Origin: Lingula anatina
Lineage: Eukaryota; Brachiopoda; Lingulata; Lingulida; Lingulidae
Direction: 5' to 3'
Assembly: GCF_001039355.2 (NCBI RefSeq)
Contig: NW_019774070.1
Span: forward strand, 64,001-124,000
Length of the DNA stretch: 60,000 nucleotides
A model generated the notes under the pieces. It was not told where the DNA came from. It did no database searches and saw only the letters and a program-made list of their open reading frames with translations. The translations under genes and the position numbers were made by a program. Positions 1-12,958 of this stretch are shown in pieces. Within the stretch, counting starts at the first letter, position 1. Each line of letters begins with the position of its first letter.

Positions 1-364
1 ATCTCCTCATTTTCTGTAAAATTTGGTTTATAAGATTCTAAGTAGGATGACATGAAATAAGTGTGCAGATACAAATACTCTGAAGTAATAAAAAGCTGAC
101 AAATGTGCAGATGGTGAGCAAGTTTGTTAGTTCAATTTGTAAATCTGGACATTTAATTTAAGTTATCCAACACGTTGCCTGGATGAACTCTAACCCATAT
201 TATATCCCAATGCATTTTCTTCACAAAAGGGTGATAGGCTTGTAAATATATTTCATGTTTTTTAAGAAAAAAGACTCTGGATCTTTTATTAATTGTAAGC
301 CTTGTCAAAACAAAGGTAATCCACAGTTTTACGAAATAATTAAATAAATTTCTGTACCTTTCAG
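1..364 (+). other. intron of the nicastrin gene (5' edge of window)
   Basis: This is AT-rich sequence without a convincing exon, ending in a polypyrimidine tract and CAG acceptor just before position 365. It is read as the intron preceding the first visible nicastrin exon. The upstream nicastrin exons lie outside the window. Confidence 0.7.
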
Positions 365-3300
365 AAACCTACTGTGACCCGCTGGGAGACCAGAATGTGT
401 ATGGATTGCTGAAACCTGTGGCAAACAATGAATCTCTTCCCCAGAAGTCTATCATCATGGCAACTGCCAGGGTCAGTAATAGCCTACATTACTGTAATTG
501 CATGTAGAAGTGAATAAAGCAAATATTTCTTAATTGTGCCAAATTAATGATATTTCTGATTATAAGGGTTAGATTTTTTTATTTTGAAAAGTCTTCCCAT
601 TCAGTTTGGTGGAAATGTGTCCATGATGTTTAGAAATTAAAACTGGGATTAACTTGGCTGTAAAAAGTCCACAAAATTTAAATGCACACTTAGGGGATCT
701 GAACGGCAAGACGCAGCAAATTTACTTTAGTCAGACTTATTGATTGGGCTGTTGCTGTTTTTGCTTTTACTTAATAATATCTCTTCATAAAGGTGAGGGC
801 ACTAAAATTGATTACCTAGTGATTTTTTTTTTTACAGTTGGACTCATTTGGTTTGTTTGAAGCTCAGTATGCTGAGCTTGAAAGCCCAGTGGTCAGTTTT
901 ATTACCTTATTGGCTGCAGCAGAGGCTATTGGACGGGTCAAGCAGGACATAGTAGAAGATAAGAATGCAAAGGATATCATGTTCACTTTCTTCCAAGGGG
1001 TAAGATACAGGGGTGCACTACTACAGTCTGAGATAACTTTTTTGGTCGAATTGTGTAAATTTTCGTGTAATGATTTATTTTGTTAAACTCTTGAAATTCA
1101 AATAGAAAAATTATTCTTTTACCAAAGACAAAAACTTACTTTGTCATGAATTTAGGTGATAATATTTGATATTTGTGATATTTTTCTTATTTGTCTATGT
1201 AATTCATTTTGCCATTAGTATCAAAAATTCATTTAAAATCTTTACCTAACTATGAAATTAATTATATTTAGGAATCATTAGACTACATTGGCTCAGGACG
1301 TATGGTATATGACATAGAGACTAGTGTTTTCCCACAGAATAAAGACAAGTATGGCATTCATGTCATGAACTTTTCACACATTGCCCACTTTGTAGAGGTA
1401 GGCCAGGTGGGACTGGCAGAGGGAGGGGCTTACTATCTCCATAGCGACCCTGTCAGTCAGAGAGATGGACAGGTGGCAAAAGAGGTAGGTTTGGGGAATT
1501 AATAAGAATAGATCATTATCCTCAGTAATGCTGGCAGTTTTTTCAAATCAACAGCTAAAATTTAGAGACACTGAATTATTTAATATACTTTCTTATTTAT
1601 TATGAATAAGGATACTACCTGATGTACTGCTGAATTTTGTCCTCCACTGTCTTAATTGTGTTACAGGTAACAAAACTTAAGTCTAACTTCCAAGAAGCTG
1701 TGGCCAGCATGAATAAAACCAACTTGACTATAGAGGGCACTGCAGTGCCCCAGCCACTGCCACCTGCATCTTTCCAGAGTTTCTTGAAGAAAGCTAACAT
1801 CTCAGGAGTTGTTTTGGCTGATCATGAGAGGGAGTTTAAAAACAGGTCAGGACAGTTCAAGTTCTAGAGAGTGAATTGTTTCTCATTGAGATATCTACTA
1901 GATCTGTAAATTTTTCTTTTCGTGCACCTTGCCTCATAGGAAGAAATCATGCAACTGTAAAATTTAAACATTGTCGAACATGCACCAGGTTGGTAGTACT
2001 TATTCAGTAGAAAAAGACACCCTCCTTTATTGATTTTTTTACTTGGGTGGATAAATTAACTGGAAAAGAGTTAGATAGAACCAAACTGCAAATAGATTCA
2101 GTATATGATTACCAATAAGATTATGACTTATCATATGTTCAGAAACCTTAACCGTGTCATATTTTTCAGGTTTTACAACAGCCGTCTGGATACGTTAAAG
2201 GGTCAAGGTATGGACTGGCCATCTGACCGTCCAGAAAACTTCAACACCACTATTCAGCTGAGCAGAGATATTCAAATTCTGGCCACTGCCCTGGCTCGGT
2301 CACTTTACATCATGGCTACTAATAGTACACAGAATATCTCTAGGATTAATGCAGCATTAGACGAGGTATGAGTAAAAATATTTAACTTGATTAAAGATAA
2401 TGTAATAGTTTAAAATGCACTTGCTGTAAAGATATTGCATGTTGTTGAAGTATGTATTGGCAAGTATTGGGTCAGATGTGTACGAGTTTCATCTTTTTCA
2501 AACATCCATATTGTACACCCTTGTTTCTCTCGGACATTCACTTTACTGTTCTAATCACAAATTCGGTAATTGCTGTTCAGGGGGAAGCCATACTTTTGAC
2601 ATTCAAATTTGATATTTTATGGAAACAAAGACAAAAACAATAAAAGTGAGCTTGCTTGACAAACTATTTTATTTATGTTTTCATCATATTCTTCCAGATA
2701 AATCATATGCTCTATTGCTTCTTAAAGAACCCCAAGTGTGCCCTATTCAAAAAGGTTCTGGAACCAAAATATGTTGAACAGCTTGGTGAGTGTTTCTGTT
2801 TATTCTTTTTATAGAGCACATGATATACGCATGACATAGATTTGACATGGGAACCTCTACCCTTTAGACTCAACCATCTTAGTAATATCCTGGGCAACCA
2901 CTGCATTTACCCTCAAGTTGTCTTCTTACTAAAGTATGAAAGAAATTGTCATTCTTAACTTCTTAACTTATTTACATTATTTATATTTATTTATTTCATG
3001 TTTCAGCTGAAACCCCACAGCCATTCTATGTGGGAGTAAAGAGAGCCAACACACAGAACCAAGTCACACACTGGGTGCGGCAGTTGCTGGCCTACTATAC
3101 AGGAGATAGACTAAATAGCAGTTATACCAGCAGTAACTGTTCTTCTAGCAGTAAGGTGAGAGGTAGACAGATCCCAACTAAATGTAATGTGGGTGGTGGC
3201 ATTTCTTATTCACTTAAAGTAGCATTTTTGAAAGAGCAGGGGTAGAAAGAGAGAAAAAATTATACTTCTTAAAGGTCAATTTCTCAAAATATTTCAAGAA

Positions 3301-4772
3301 CCTTCTGTGAAATGACAGTTTGTTTCAACAGCAATTAATAACAGGCATAGTAATTTTTCAAGGTCAAAATTAACTTCATGGGAAAGTGTACATTTTGATC
3401 CCTATAGAATAAGCCTTTTTTCCCCGAAGTACCACAAAACTCTCAAAACTCTCATAAATGGACACACTCGATATGCAGTATACAAATTACAGTTGTGTGT
3501 TATTTGTTTCTGATTGGTTTCAGCTTTATAATTACTACTGGATCAGCCATCCTCCAGATGGGATGTGTATTAGGACAACTGCAAATTTCTCAGAGGCAGA
3601 ATCACCAGCATTTTTAGATGAAAGTGAGTCAGTGGTGCAAATGTAATCTCAGTCACCAGGGTGAAGTATCTGGTGCAAGCATTTGTCGCTTAATGTTTGT
3701 TAATTTTTGATTGAGAAGTATAAATATAGAATGTAAATGATACTCAGAAAAGTTAAACATAAATGAATTGCTTATACCGTAACAATGAAAGGTAAGCATG
3801 AAGCTGAAGGTAGTTGAGTTAAAATGTACATATTAAAAGATGAGCTATCATGAAACTGTTGAAACAGTGAATATACAGTATATTCTACAAGTCCAATGAT
3901 TGTTTATCTGGTAACAGACGTTGTGCAACTAAAATAAAGTTTCTAAATTAATTACCGGACTTAGAATATAATCTAGTTGATGCCTATGAACATTGCCTAC
4001 CTTGTATCATTCCATCACTCCCTAATTGCCCCAGATTATGCACAGGCTGCTGTGCCTATATGTATGTTATATTATTTCTTGTCATATACACATGGTCTCT
4101 GTCTCTCTGTTTCAGACTTTGACACCTATGACTGGTCATCTGGTCAGTATTCCACGTGGACAGAGAGTTCCTGGGCAGGGGATGCCATGCAGGTTAGGAT
4201 ATTCCTAACGCCAAGTCAGCACATGAGTGTAAGTATTAGCACAGTTCTCCTTTGCACACAGAGTTAATCAGCTATGATTTGCTTCCTATGATTTTCCCTC
4301 TTAAAACTTAGCTTATAGTGATAATAAACATTATAATATTGTGTTATATAGCTGAGATAAGCATGCTTTGCTAATTTTGGAAATGTGCATTTTTTCTTTG
4401 TATAGTATGCTTCTCCTACAAACATGAAGACAAGGCTTTTTACATATTGGGAGATAAAAACTCTTCTCCTCCTGATGCAGTTTGTAGATCTGCCACCTAG
4501 GGTTATCACACACAGTCTTGGCAATTGCCCTGATCTAAAAGGATTGGTCTCATAATTACCCATATTGTCCTGGTGGCAAGAAGTTAAAAATTCATCACAT
4601 CCTTTCCCATGCCTTGCTAGTGCTCCCCAAGTGAAAAGATACATCCTGTCCTTAATTATGTCTTTCCATTCCTCAAATTAAAGGGTACTTCCCTAATCTG
4701 GCATATGCTGCTCAAGAGTTACACTTTATCCTTACCCATATCTTGCCATGGCTCACAAGAAAAAGCCAGATG

Positions 4773-4814
<42 letters not shown>

Positions 4815-6547
4815 ATTTTATTGGCCCTGATTCAAACTGGCTGTACATTTTCCCACCTCCCTAATAGAGAGGATTCAGTCAAGCTGCCATTTGGGGCATA
4901 CATCATCGAACAATATCTTTGGCTGCCAGACCAGGTAGTCTGACCACCTTGAATTAAGGGACACCCTGCTTCAACTTCAGTGCTGACTGCCAAGAGAGGA
5001 GCCAGCAGTTTCAGTTTATGAAAGACAAACCTACATCTCCCCCACTCTGGAAGTAAACAGTCTCAAAGTCCAGTTTGTATGAAGTATTAGGGGCACATCA
5101 TTAGTCATGGCCTTCTGTAGTCCTAGTCACATACATTTGATCCTCATCCTTTTCATGCAACTGAAGATGGGAGTAATAATCCTGTCAGATTCTATATTTA
5201 TGTCTTGACCATTGCCCCTTGAATTAAGGGGGGCACTATCACCATATCCCAACCTTGTCTTTGCCCCTCAAGCTAAAGGGTGTGCCTAATCCTGGTCCAT
5301 GCTCTTCAAGTTAGTGAATTGTATGTTGACTGTCCTTTAGGGTATATGTAGCATTTACTGGGACAACAGCTGTCAAATTTACTTCTGAATTTTCAATACC
5401 AGTTGCCCTGTCTTGGATTTTGTGGATAGTTGCTATTTAGATATAGGTACCATAGAATCAACATAAATCATCATACTGTAAATCAAATTAGGTCTTGCCT
5501 CAAACAAACTTTGTGGAATGTAGTTTTTGTTGGTAGCCTAACCCCAATCTTTTTTTAGTGTCTCAAACCCATTTTCCCGTCTGGAGATGTTCAATTTATT
5601 TCTGTATTTGTCAATGACAGGTTTTGTCCATTTTGATTTCAGTGGATAACACTGGGTTCTGGACTTGGCTTGACTCTTGTTTCCATAGTAATAGCATTTA
5701 AATTGGACAGAAAGGCTTACCTGTTGTTCTCAGAACCAGTGGAGGGAATTTGATGTGATCATCTTCTAGATTTAGGCAGTATATTTACAATGTATCTACA
5801 TTACACCTGCATGAAGTAATCTCCCTTAAACAAAAGTTGCATGGCATGAGTATGCTTCAGTTTATGCATGTTGCATGGGTTGTTCTGAATTGGTTGTTTT
5901 AATTGCAACCACAAGGTTCTTTTGTCGCCTTCATTTTTCCAGTTTGTCACGTCTACTTCAAACATTGCTAATACTTATGCACTATTCAACAAATTGAACC
6001 TTTATCTGTTTTATTAAATAACAATAAATAACAATAAATATAGAAATAAATAAATATAGAATGCATTCTTTCACTTTTAGGCTTGGTTTTGGTGGTATGT
6101 CTCTAAACTTGCTTGGTTTTATAAATTACTTCTACCAGGGTGCATTTCTACTTCTAATATGAATTGGATCATATAAGATTCACCTAATGATGTTGCTGAT
6201 GATAAAAGACATTAATTTAGGGTATATATAAAAAAAATAAAGATTAGTAAATGATATATGAACAATTAAGAAATGTTGCAGTTTTGACTTTAGACATTTT
6301 TAGATGACAGAAATTCCTCTTTCTTGTATATGAAATATCTTTTGTGAAGTTAACATTGGCTAATTTTTTTAGATTTTTTATTGTATTTATTTTTGAAAAA
6401 AGTCCTGGAATTTGATTCCAAAATGTTGCTTTTTTCCAGAACCTGACGTTTGCCACAGGAGTGGCGCTGATGGTGGTAGCCATGATTGTCACATACTTCA
6501 TAAATTCAAGAGCTGACTTCCTGTTCACAAAGCCAGATTCCTTCTAA
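365..6547 (+). CDS. NCSTN: Nicastrin, gamma-secretase subunit (C-terminal two thirds, ten exons)
   Basis: Nicastrin is the large glycosylated ectodomain subunit of gamma-secretase, the intramembrane protease that cuts Notch and APP. It is a type I membrane protein of the secretory pathway and plasma membrane. Visible exons: 365-471, 838-999, 1272-1484, 1667-1845, 2170-2365, 2698-2785, 3007-3155, 3524-3623, 4116-4228 and 6440-6547, all with GT-AG borders and compatible phases, giving about 470 residues. The family hallmark GESLDYIGS (DYIGS motif with its preceding glutamate) is at the start of the 1272 exon. Other nicastrin-like blocks are HTDPVSQ-like [19 protein letters not shown] and YSTWTES. 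Many N-x-S/T sites fit an N-glycosylated ectodomain. The last exon encodes one transmembrane helix ([17 protein letters not shown]) and a short cytosolic tail ending in KPDSF. Human nicastrin has 709 residues, so the signal peptide and first third lie upstream. Identification is very secure. Confidence 0.95.
4229..6439 (+). other. large last intron of nicastrin with degenerate repeats
   Basis: This 2.2 kb intron separates the ectodomain from the transmembrane exon. It contains a (TA)n run at 4775-4809 and, from about 4540 to 5320, a decayed tandem repeat. Words such as CCTTGAATTAAGGG (near 4948 and again near 5217) and variants of CTCAAGCTAAAGGG recur at irregular spacing. I see no exon or gene inside. 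Confidence 0.5.
4775..4809. repeat. (TA)n microsatellite
   Basis: A perfect TA dinucleotide run of about 35 bp lies in the last nicastrin intron. Confidence 0.95.
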
Positions 6548-7238
6548 ATCTCCTGTATGCATCTTCACTGGGAATAAAACCAGTTGTTCATTCACCAAGG
6601 TTACCACCATCTGTGCTCAAAAATTAATCCTCTTCTCGGAAACTTTCAAGACTGAAGAGAATTGGAGAGCAAGCCATCCATAGTGAAAAGAATTTTTTCA
6701 CATCTTTCATGTATTGTATGACACGTTTTATAGACTATTCAGTTAAATTATCATTAAAAATGATAAATGACAAGAAGTTGTGTATCTACTGTGATGTAAT
6801 AGACAAGTCACCAATGCACATTCAAAAGCTTTTTTTATTTACTTATTTACATATTTATCTTTAATGTAGCTTGCTCTTCAGTATTTTTGAATAGCTAAAA
6901 AAATTAGTGAGATTTTGAGAGATACTTGTTACTTTGGAGGCAGATGAAACCATTTGCATTACTTTCTTAATAATAAAAGTTAAGACTGGCAATAGTAAAC
7001 CCCACATAAAGGACTGACCAGTGCATGTTGAGTATGGTATATTGGATATATGCCCTTTTTACAGAGTTGTTCTTTACATATAGTTGATCGGAACAGCCAC
7101 TGGAAAGCTGATGGATTAAAATGGCAAAACTTTTACCACTTTTGATAGTCAGAAAGTTTTCATTTATGTTAGATCCACATATTTGATTTACCTGTTGACT
7201 GTTTCATCTGTTCACTCAGATAGACTTGGTCACAATAG

Positions 7239-7272
7239 AATTACCTGTTCAGGTGAAGGTGAACAGGTAATT
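7239..7272. repeat. short perfect inverted repeat (hairpin)
   Basis: A 13 bp arm (7239-7251, AATTACCTGTTCA) is followed by an 8-base loop and its exact reverse complement at 7260-7272. It lies between the 3' ends of two convergent genes. It could be part of a 3' UTR or a small transposon remnant; no flanking duplication was identified. Confidence 0.6.
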
Positions 7273-7379
7273 ACCTCAGTCTTGATGATTTTTTTCAAAT
7301 ATCAAAACTGAGATCCAGTGAAACCGTTTTCTCATTTGACCACTTTTGTGCTGAACAGGTTGTGTAAAATCATAGAACT

Positions 7380-7399
7380 NNNNNNNNNNNNNNNNNNNN
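7380..7399. other. assembly gap (20 n)
   Basis: A run of 20 undefined bases interrupts the intergenic sequence. Open frames crossing it on either strand are artefacts. Confidence 0.98.
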
Positions 7400-7952
7400 T
7401 CACACCTGTGGTTAAAAAAGTATCTTTAGAAAACATGTATGTCAGACTTTCTGAACATTTCAGTTCTGGTTCCAATTCCACTCTCAGGAACTGGGAATGG
7501 GATTCAATGATAATATAGCACACCCTCACTCCACTGTAAGATGATAATCAGACTCCCAGACTTGGGACTGGTCCCACGAAAAACATCAACACCCAACTTC
7601 TTATTTTATGGGTGTTAAGCATGTTTACAGATACCAAAAACAGCTCCATTGCAGTCTGTGACATTAGCCGCTTGCCCCATGGCACATACCAGTGAAATTA
7701 AAGCTTGACCAGAAAAAAAATTGTAATTTTTTCCAGAGGAGCCAGTAAAGTTTTAGACCCCAAAGGCAAGTAGGCTACAAATATTTTATCACAGACTGTT
7801 GCTTATATTGGTCTTTGCCTCCATTTTGAGTTAATTTGGAATAACATATTCCATGATTCCAAATGACTCTATCCCACTGGTGTTTATATCACACGTATAA
7901 GATGTGGTCCAAAATGTTTTTAGTTCTGCCATGACTGTGCTACATGTAAGAA

Positions 7953-8839
7953 TCAACCATGACTTGTAGCTTGTGAGTGAGAAACAGGCAGCGGCCTCCT
8001 GAACAGCAAAATGTGAGGCTCTGGAAAAAACAGTTATCACTTTTATTTACAATTTTGTCTTGGTACATTTTCAACTTAAAAGATGCCTCATGTACACAAT
8101 TTCTGTTGAGTTACAATTTTATTAGTATAATTCACAGTGCACAGGATTAGAATCAATATAAATTTCTAGACTGGTGTCAGAGTTACAATAGATACTCTTT
8201 ACATTAGCACTTTATTACTGGCTGCCCAAGTTTTACTTACATGTACAACAGAATTGTTTTTTAAAGATAATAAAGCAAATGCATCTAAAAACTGATATCA
8301 GTGCAAGAAGATATATCTACCAGTGCTAAGGACCTACCAGGACTATGAGCCATATAATGTACCCATCCTGGAGACTGCTGTACTCCTATATTTCTCCATT
8401 CTGTCTCTGTCATTAAATGAGTCTTAGGAACCATCTCTGCAATGTCACTTGGCAAGATAACATGTCTGAAAAGATTGATTCAGTTTAAAAGTTTAACAAA
8501 AGGCAAAAATCACTTAGAAAGCTGGCAATTCAACATAAGCTTTATTCATTTACTAGTTAACATTTTTTCAAAGAAAATGCAAATTAATGAATGATAATAA
8601 TAATAGATAAATAAATAAATTATAAAGACAAATGGTCAAGAATGATATGACCAGTATAATACATTATACATTTTATTAAGAGAATAAACTTGTTTTTAGT
8701 ATCGACTGAAGTTTATGAAATGGTTAAAAAAAACCTGCGTGTGTCGTTTCAGTTTATTCTGGAGATCACTGATGCCTTACCTGTACTCGTATTTATCATC
8801 AAAGTACTTTTCAGAGTATTGGATTTCAGAAGCTGGCAT
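7953..8839 (-). CDS. CKS1: Cyclin-dependent kinase regulatory subunit CKS1/CKS2
   Basis: CKS proteins bind Cdk1/Cdk2 and recognise phosphothreonine on Cdk substrates in the nucleus and cytoplasm. The gene was assembled by eye from three exons on the minus strand: 8839-8781, 8465-8338 and 8020-7953, giving 84 residues against 79 in human CKS1. It starts [20 protein letters not shown]. Exon 2 holds the near-invariant blocks [36 protein letters not shown] and the conserved HSPEP junction. Exon 3 supplies [12 protein letters not shown]. All three introns obey GT-AG, and exon borders sit after YR and after HSP, where I recall vertebrate CKS introns. Reading through the second donor would end in an unrelated tail, so splicing to exon 3 is favoured. 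The tail after RRPLP ([10 protein letters not shown]) replaces the usual lysine-rich end. CKS1 versus CKS2 cannot be decided. The start is the first ATG after a plausible 5' UTR acceptor at 8880/8881. Confidence 0.93.
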
Positions 8840-9278
8840 TGTCCCAATGTTGTTGTCAATATATCTAACAGTATCCTTATCTGGAAAGTGAGATTTACAC
8901 TTTTAAGCAGGGAATCACGTAATACATATTTTCATCACCCAGGGTAAATTAAATATCACAAGCCTGCTGCAGTGCCTCGCCAAATAATTAGCCAATTTCT
9001 GGGCGCCACACTTTTCTCGAGAGAAGCTACTGTAGTCAAAGTCAATTCTAAAGCTGCAAGAAAAAATAACGCTTATCTTGAAAACAGACGAATTTAAACA
9101 TTGACACCTCCAATTTCCTCTCTCTGAATGCATTAGACTAAAAATAGAAGAATCTGTCCCAGTAAAATACCTGTGAATGAATCTTCCAGGTAAATTCACC
9201 TGTCTCTGATTTCTAATCTGGCGGATCTCGTTCAATACGGTAACTCACGAGAGGTCAGAAAAGGTCAAAGCATTCAAG
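8840..9278. promoter_or_regulatory. bidirectional promoter region between CKS (-) and SDHC (+)
   Basis: The two start codons are 439 bp apart and point away from each other. A CKS 5' UTR exon probably begins at 8880, since its acceptor reads CACTTTCCAG on the minus strand. A possible upstream donor GTGAGT lies near 9248, which would put the CKS start of transcription next to that of SDHC. No TATA box was seen. The SDHC ATG is embedded in CAAGATGGCG, a YY1-type word common at TATA-less housekeeping starts. Confidence 0.5.
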
Positions 9279-11253
9279 ATGGCGATGCTCTTCAGGTGAC
9301 CTTCGTTTGCTTCTTATTTTTCATAACATTGGTTATATATTTGCTTTTTGCATTTAAAAAGAATGCCGATTTGTGAAAATGCGTTATTCAATCTTTTTGT
9401 TTAAAACTTAACTTTATAATGACATTGTCAAATGTCAAATATTCGTTTAGAGAGGTGAAAATTATTACGAAACAGCCAAGCGGTGAGCTCAGTTGTAGCA
9501 CATTATGCATTTATTTTCGCTACATTTACGTCGTTGATTTTCTGCTGATTTTAGGGTAGCAGGTAGGCATTATGGCCTCCTGTCATCCAAGCAGGTGTCC
9601 AGTCCCATCATGTCTAAACTGTGAGTACTATTATATTGTCCAGGCATTTCTAGTCTGTAGACTCGAGCCTTGAAATTCCTATTTACATGTATTAACTGAG
9701 GTTGCTGTATTCAGTAATTTTAGGGCTTAACACGTTTGAAATTGTGTTCTTTATAGATCTGGGGATTTGGTAGGTTAGTAGGTAATATAATGACAATCAA
9801 GGCTTGCTAATCTCAGTCTCCCTTCTCAGACAAAACATTGCTTTTAAAACAAAGGTTTTTGACCCTGATCAGTGATAGTGAGACTCTTAAAGTACATTTG
9901 TTTTTTTTTCTTTTCTTCCTTTTATAAATATATATATATATGTATATATCCAGAGTCCCCATGGCATCTGTGAAAGCCCTGACTACTAAACCTCCAAAGA
10001 CTATCCAAGAGGTGGCCCAAGGTGAAATGCTCGATTTCTGGAAGAAAAATGAAACTTTGAAGAGACCCATTTCTCCACATCTTACCATTTGGCGGTGAGT
10101 GACACTTAAACCAGTGGCAGAAAAATGTCACTAGTATCTCAGTAGCTTCAAACACTTCATGCAGGGTCTCTCTCTTTCTCTCTGTCTGTAACATGCATCC
10201 ACACACGCACCCACTCATATGCTCACAGTGTGTACATTACCAAATTTGTTGCTCTTAATCTTCCTTTGTCATGAAATAAACAAAATCTGAAATTCGGTGT
10301 ATTATTGGAATTTGGGTATAAAAATCTGTTTGTAACTTTTATATGATCTGTATATTGTTCCCTTCCTTTCAGGAGCCAGCTGCCAATGACACTTTCATTT
10401 TTCCACAGATTCACTGGAGTTGCAATGATTTGTGGTGAGTTAGGATTACTTTTAGCTGATATTTATCTTCTTCAAACCCAAACACTTACCATGTTAAGTT
10501 TTGTAGCATTTCCTGGCAGGTAAGAACTGAATGAATATAAGTATTTGCTCTTCTCTGCCAAAGGGATAAACCTTTTTTGCATACTTTGCAAAAAGAAAAA
10601 AATTAAAACTTTCACATATTCAGATTTACTGTATTACTTTCATGACTTGTAATATCTCTTTTAGCAACCTATGTCTTTAGCTGGGTGATGCTGGCTTCCC
10701 CAGTGGATTATCAGTGGTACATCACCTTCCTTAAGGACCTCCATATAGATGGTTATGCAGTGGGCCCATCCTTTCTCTTTCTAGCCAAATTCATCATTGC
10801 TTTGCCATTTTGCTATCACTGCATCAATGGAGTCAGACATCTGGTAAGTAGGCTGTAGTATTATAACAGTGACAAGTGTTTTCAGGCACATGGATGGATA
10901 TAATATATTGTTTAGTTCTAATTCAGAGATATACATTCCAACAGATGCATTTTATGGAACAGATTTTGCTCTTTGTTGTTAGCTGAAACATACTGAATCA
11001 TGGTGTAATTCGTACAATTTCTCTGATGCTAATAAATCCTAGTAATGTGGCCCCAATTTTATGTGCTATCATAATCTGAGAAATTGACTCAACCCAATTT
11101 TTTCTGATGGAAACATTGTTTCTGTTTCAGGCCTGGGACCTGGGCAAGGGTTTTGATCTCCCCACTCTGTACAGAACTGGCTACTTTGTCTCTGTACTCT
11201 CCATTCTTGTTGCACTCTACCTGGCTTCACTGTCATTCAAGGCACCAGAGTAA
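9279..11253 (+). CDS. SDHC: Succinate dehydrogenase cytochrome b560 subunit (complex II, SDHC)
   Basis: SDHC is one of two membrane anchors of mitochondrial complex II. With SDHD it binds haem b and ubiquinone. Six exons, as in human SDHC: 9279-9295, 9555-9620, 9954-10094, 10373-10434, 10665-10843 and 11131-11253, giving 195 residues. The start MAMLFRVAGRHYGLL is basic and suits a mitochondrial targeting peptide. The family block RPISPHLTIWRSQLPMTLSF is followed by HRFTGVAM; the Ser and Arg of this helix form the quinone site. Then come three membrane segments and the signature HCINGVRHLAWDLGKG, where the first His is the expected axial haem ligand. A polyadenylation signal AATAAA follows at 11277-11282. 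The gene is complete and shows no defect. It shares a 5' region with the divergent CKS gene. Confidence 0.96.
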
Positions 11254-11276
11254 ACTGTCTTTATGTCCATAAAGGA

Positions 11277-11282
11277 AATAAA
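11277..11282 (+). other. polyadenylation signal of SDHC
   Basis: A canonical AATAAA lies 24 bases after the SDHC stop codon. Confidence 0.7.
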
Positions 11283-12958
11283 CTGAAGATTTATAAACCT
11301 GTGCAGCTGGTTCATTTATGAGCTGTAACATATTGAAACACTGAAGAATAACGAGTAATCTTTTTTGTGTGTGTGTGTGGTGAAAAGAGACAATGATATG
11401 AAACACTGCAGCTAGTTATTTTGATAAAATTGAAGTTACTTGGCAATGTATATTTTATGTTATTTATATGTGAAGCTTGTACATTCATAGGACATGAATG
11501 TAAGGAAATAATATTTGTGTGCTGCTATTTTATTATGAAGTAACCGCCTTGAAGTAATTTCTTTATGATAATGATTCAACAAAGAAACCTGCTTCAAAAA
11601 TGCTTCAAGGTTAACCTTAAAAGACCACCTTTAAAGGTGTCTCTTCTTTGATAGTTGAAAGATGTTATTATTAAGTAAATGTTAAAAAAAGCTTGCTTGG
11701 GTCCTTTGAAGTAAATCAAATAGCTGTATGCCTTTGGTTTAGCTTGTTTATAGTTTACGGTTTTCAGATATTCTGTAATAGGTGATCCTTGCTGGCTGTT
11801 ACCTTGGTCAATAAATTCATGCTCAACGTGTTATAATGATAACGCTGCATTATATTACCATAATGCATTAAAAAAACTCTCAAAGATAACCAAGTATCTT
11901 TAAAAGATGTAATAAAATTTCTTTTTGCAGTTAATAGCATGCTACTCGATAAAGGTTATTTTGGAAAAGAAGACATCCTTGAGACAAACACGATTGGGTT
12001 TGGCATCCAGCGAGAGTTAACATGTTTATCTTACAATAAATGAAAAGTCAAATTATTTTCAGCTGTATCTTTCTCCCTGCTCTCAAAAGCCGCATCTCCT
12101 CAAATTCTACAAATTTGCCATCATACTAGCCAAGTTTTTCCAAATTATGACAACGTTTTTAACAAAATCGGACGTGTTCTTTTTATAGTGGTTGCAAATC
12201 CTATTCAATTATTTGCAAAGTTTTTAACGTAAGGTTGTTTTTATCGATCTGTCTGTGCAGTATTTGTCATTTGAAAACGTACAGCCGACAAATGCTTTGA
12301 ATCGATAATTTTGACAAAATGTTTTATTAAAATGCTGGTACTCACAGTTGCCCAGTTTTTTAGTTGTCATAAAAAGAGGCGAGGATTAAAAAATAACCTA
12401 ATGATTCATGAAACATTTTAGCAAGCTTGTAGGCATTTTGTTTGGGATAGCTTTGAAGTATATTTTAAATGGTCGCCAAATTCATTTTCGTAGCTAGTTT
12501 TTTATTGCACAAAAAATTAGTATTACAGAACCAAAAAAGAGAGACCGACAATTTATAAAACAATGAACACCAGATAGTCTTACAAGCAAAAACAATTCGG
12601 GTTTGCTCGTAAAGGCCTTTGAATCTTAACCACTTTTTCAGAGCGAGGATACGTCCAGTAGCTCTGGACGTCCTTGTCTGACGCGTTTCTCTACCAGAAA
12701 GTAGCTACGAAAGAACTTCAAATTAATACACAGAATAAGTCGGGAAATATTTGAAGATATCGAGTGAAAATTGTATTTGTGGCATTGGTACATGTACATC
12801 TGGTAGCTGGTCATCGGGGTAATCTGGCTCTTTGAACGAGTGCATTAAGAGACATTTCATCTAATATCAAATCTTAAAATATATGCTTTACGACCACATT
12901 CTAAAGATGAGATATTGCCTCAATACACAATACTTTATTGGGGTATTGTCCATTAATA
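11283..12958. other. intergenic region without recognised gene
   Basis: This is AT-rich sequence with only short chance open frames and a short GT run near 11368. No splice-bounded coding exon, RNA gene or terminal repeat was recognised. It ends at the large inverted-repeat transposon. Confidence 0.5.

Larger units (their letters stand above)
6548..7952 (+). other. nicastrin 3' UTR and convergent intergenic region
   Basis: No coding exon was recognised here. Possible nicastrin polyadenylation signals AATAAA occur at 6573-6578 and 6972-6977. The stretch also contains the 20-n gap and a perfect hairpin at 7239-7272. Because CKS (-) ends at 7953, this is the convergent space between two 3' ends. 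Confidence 0.55.

Noticed and set aside
7318-7529. Open frames on both strands across the n run
   Set aside because: They exist only because undefined bases contain no stop codons.
8915-9235. 106-codon minus-strand open frame next to CKS
   Set aside because: No family resemblance; it overlaps the likely CKS 5' UTR and divergent promoter.
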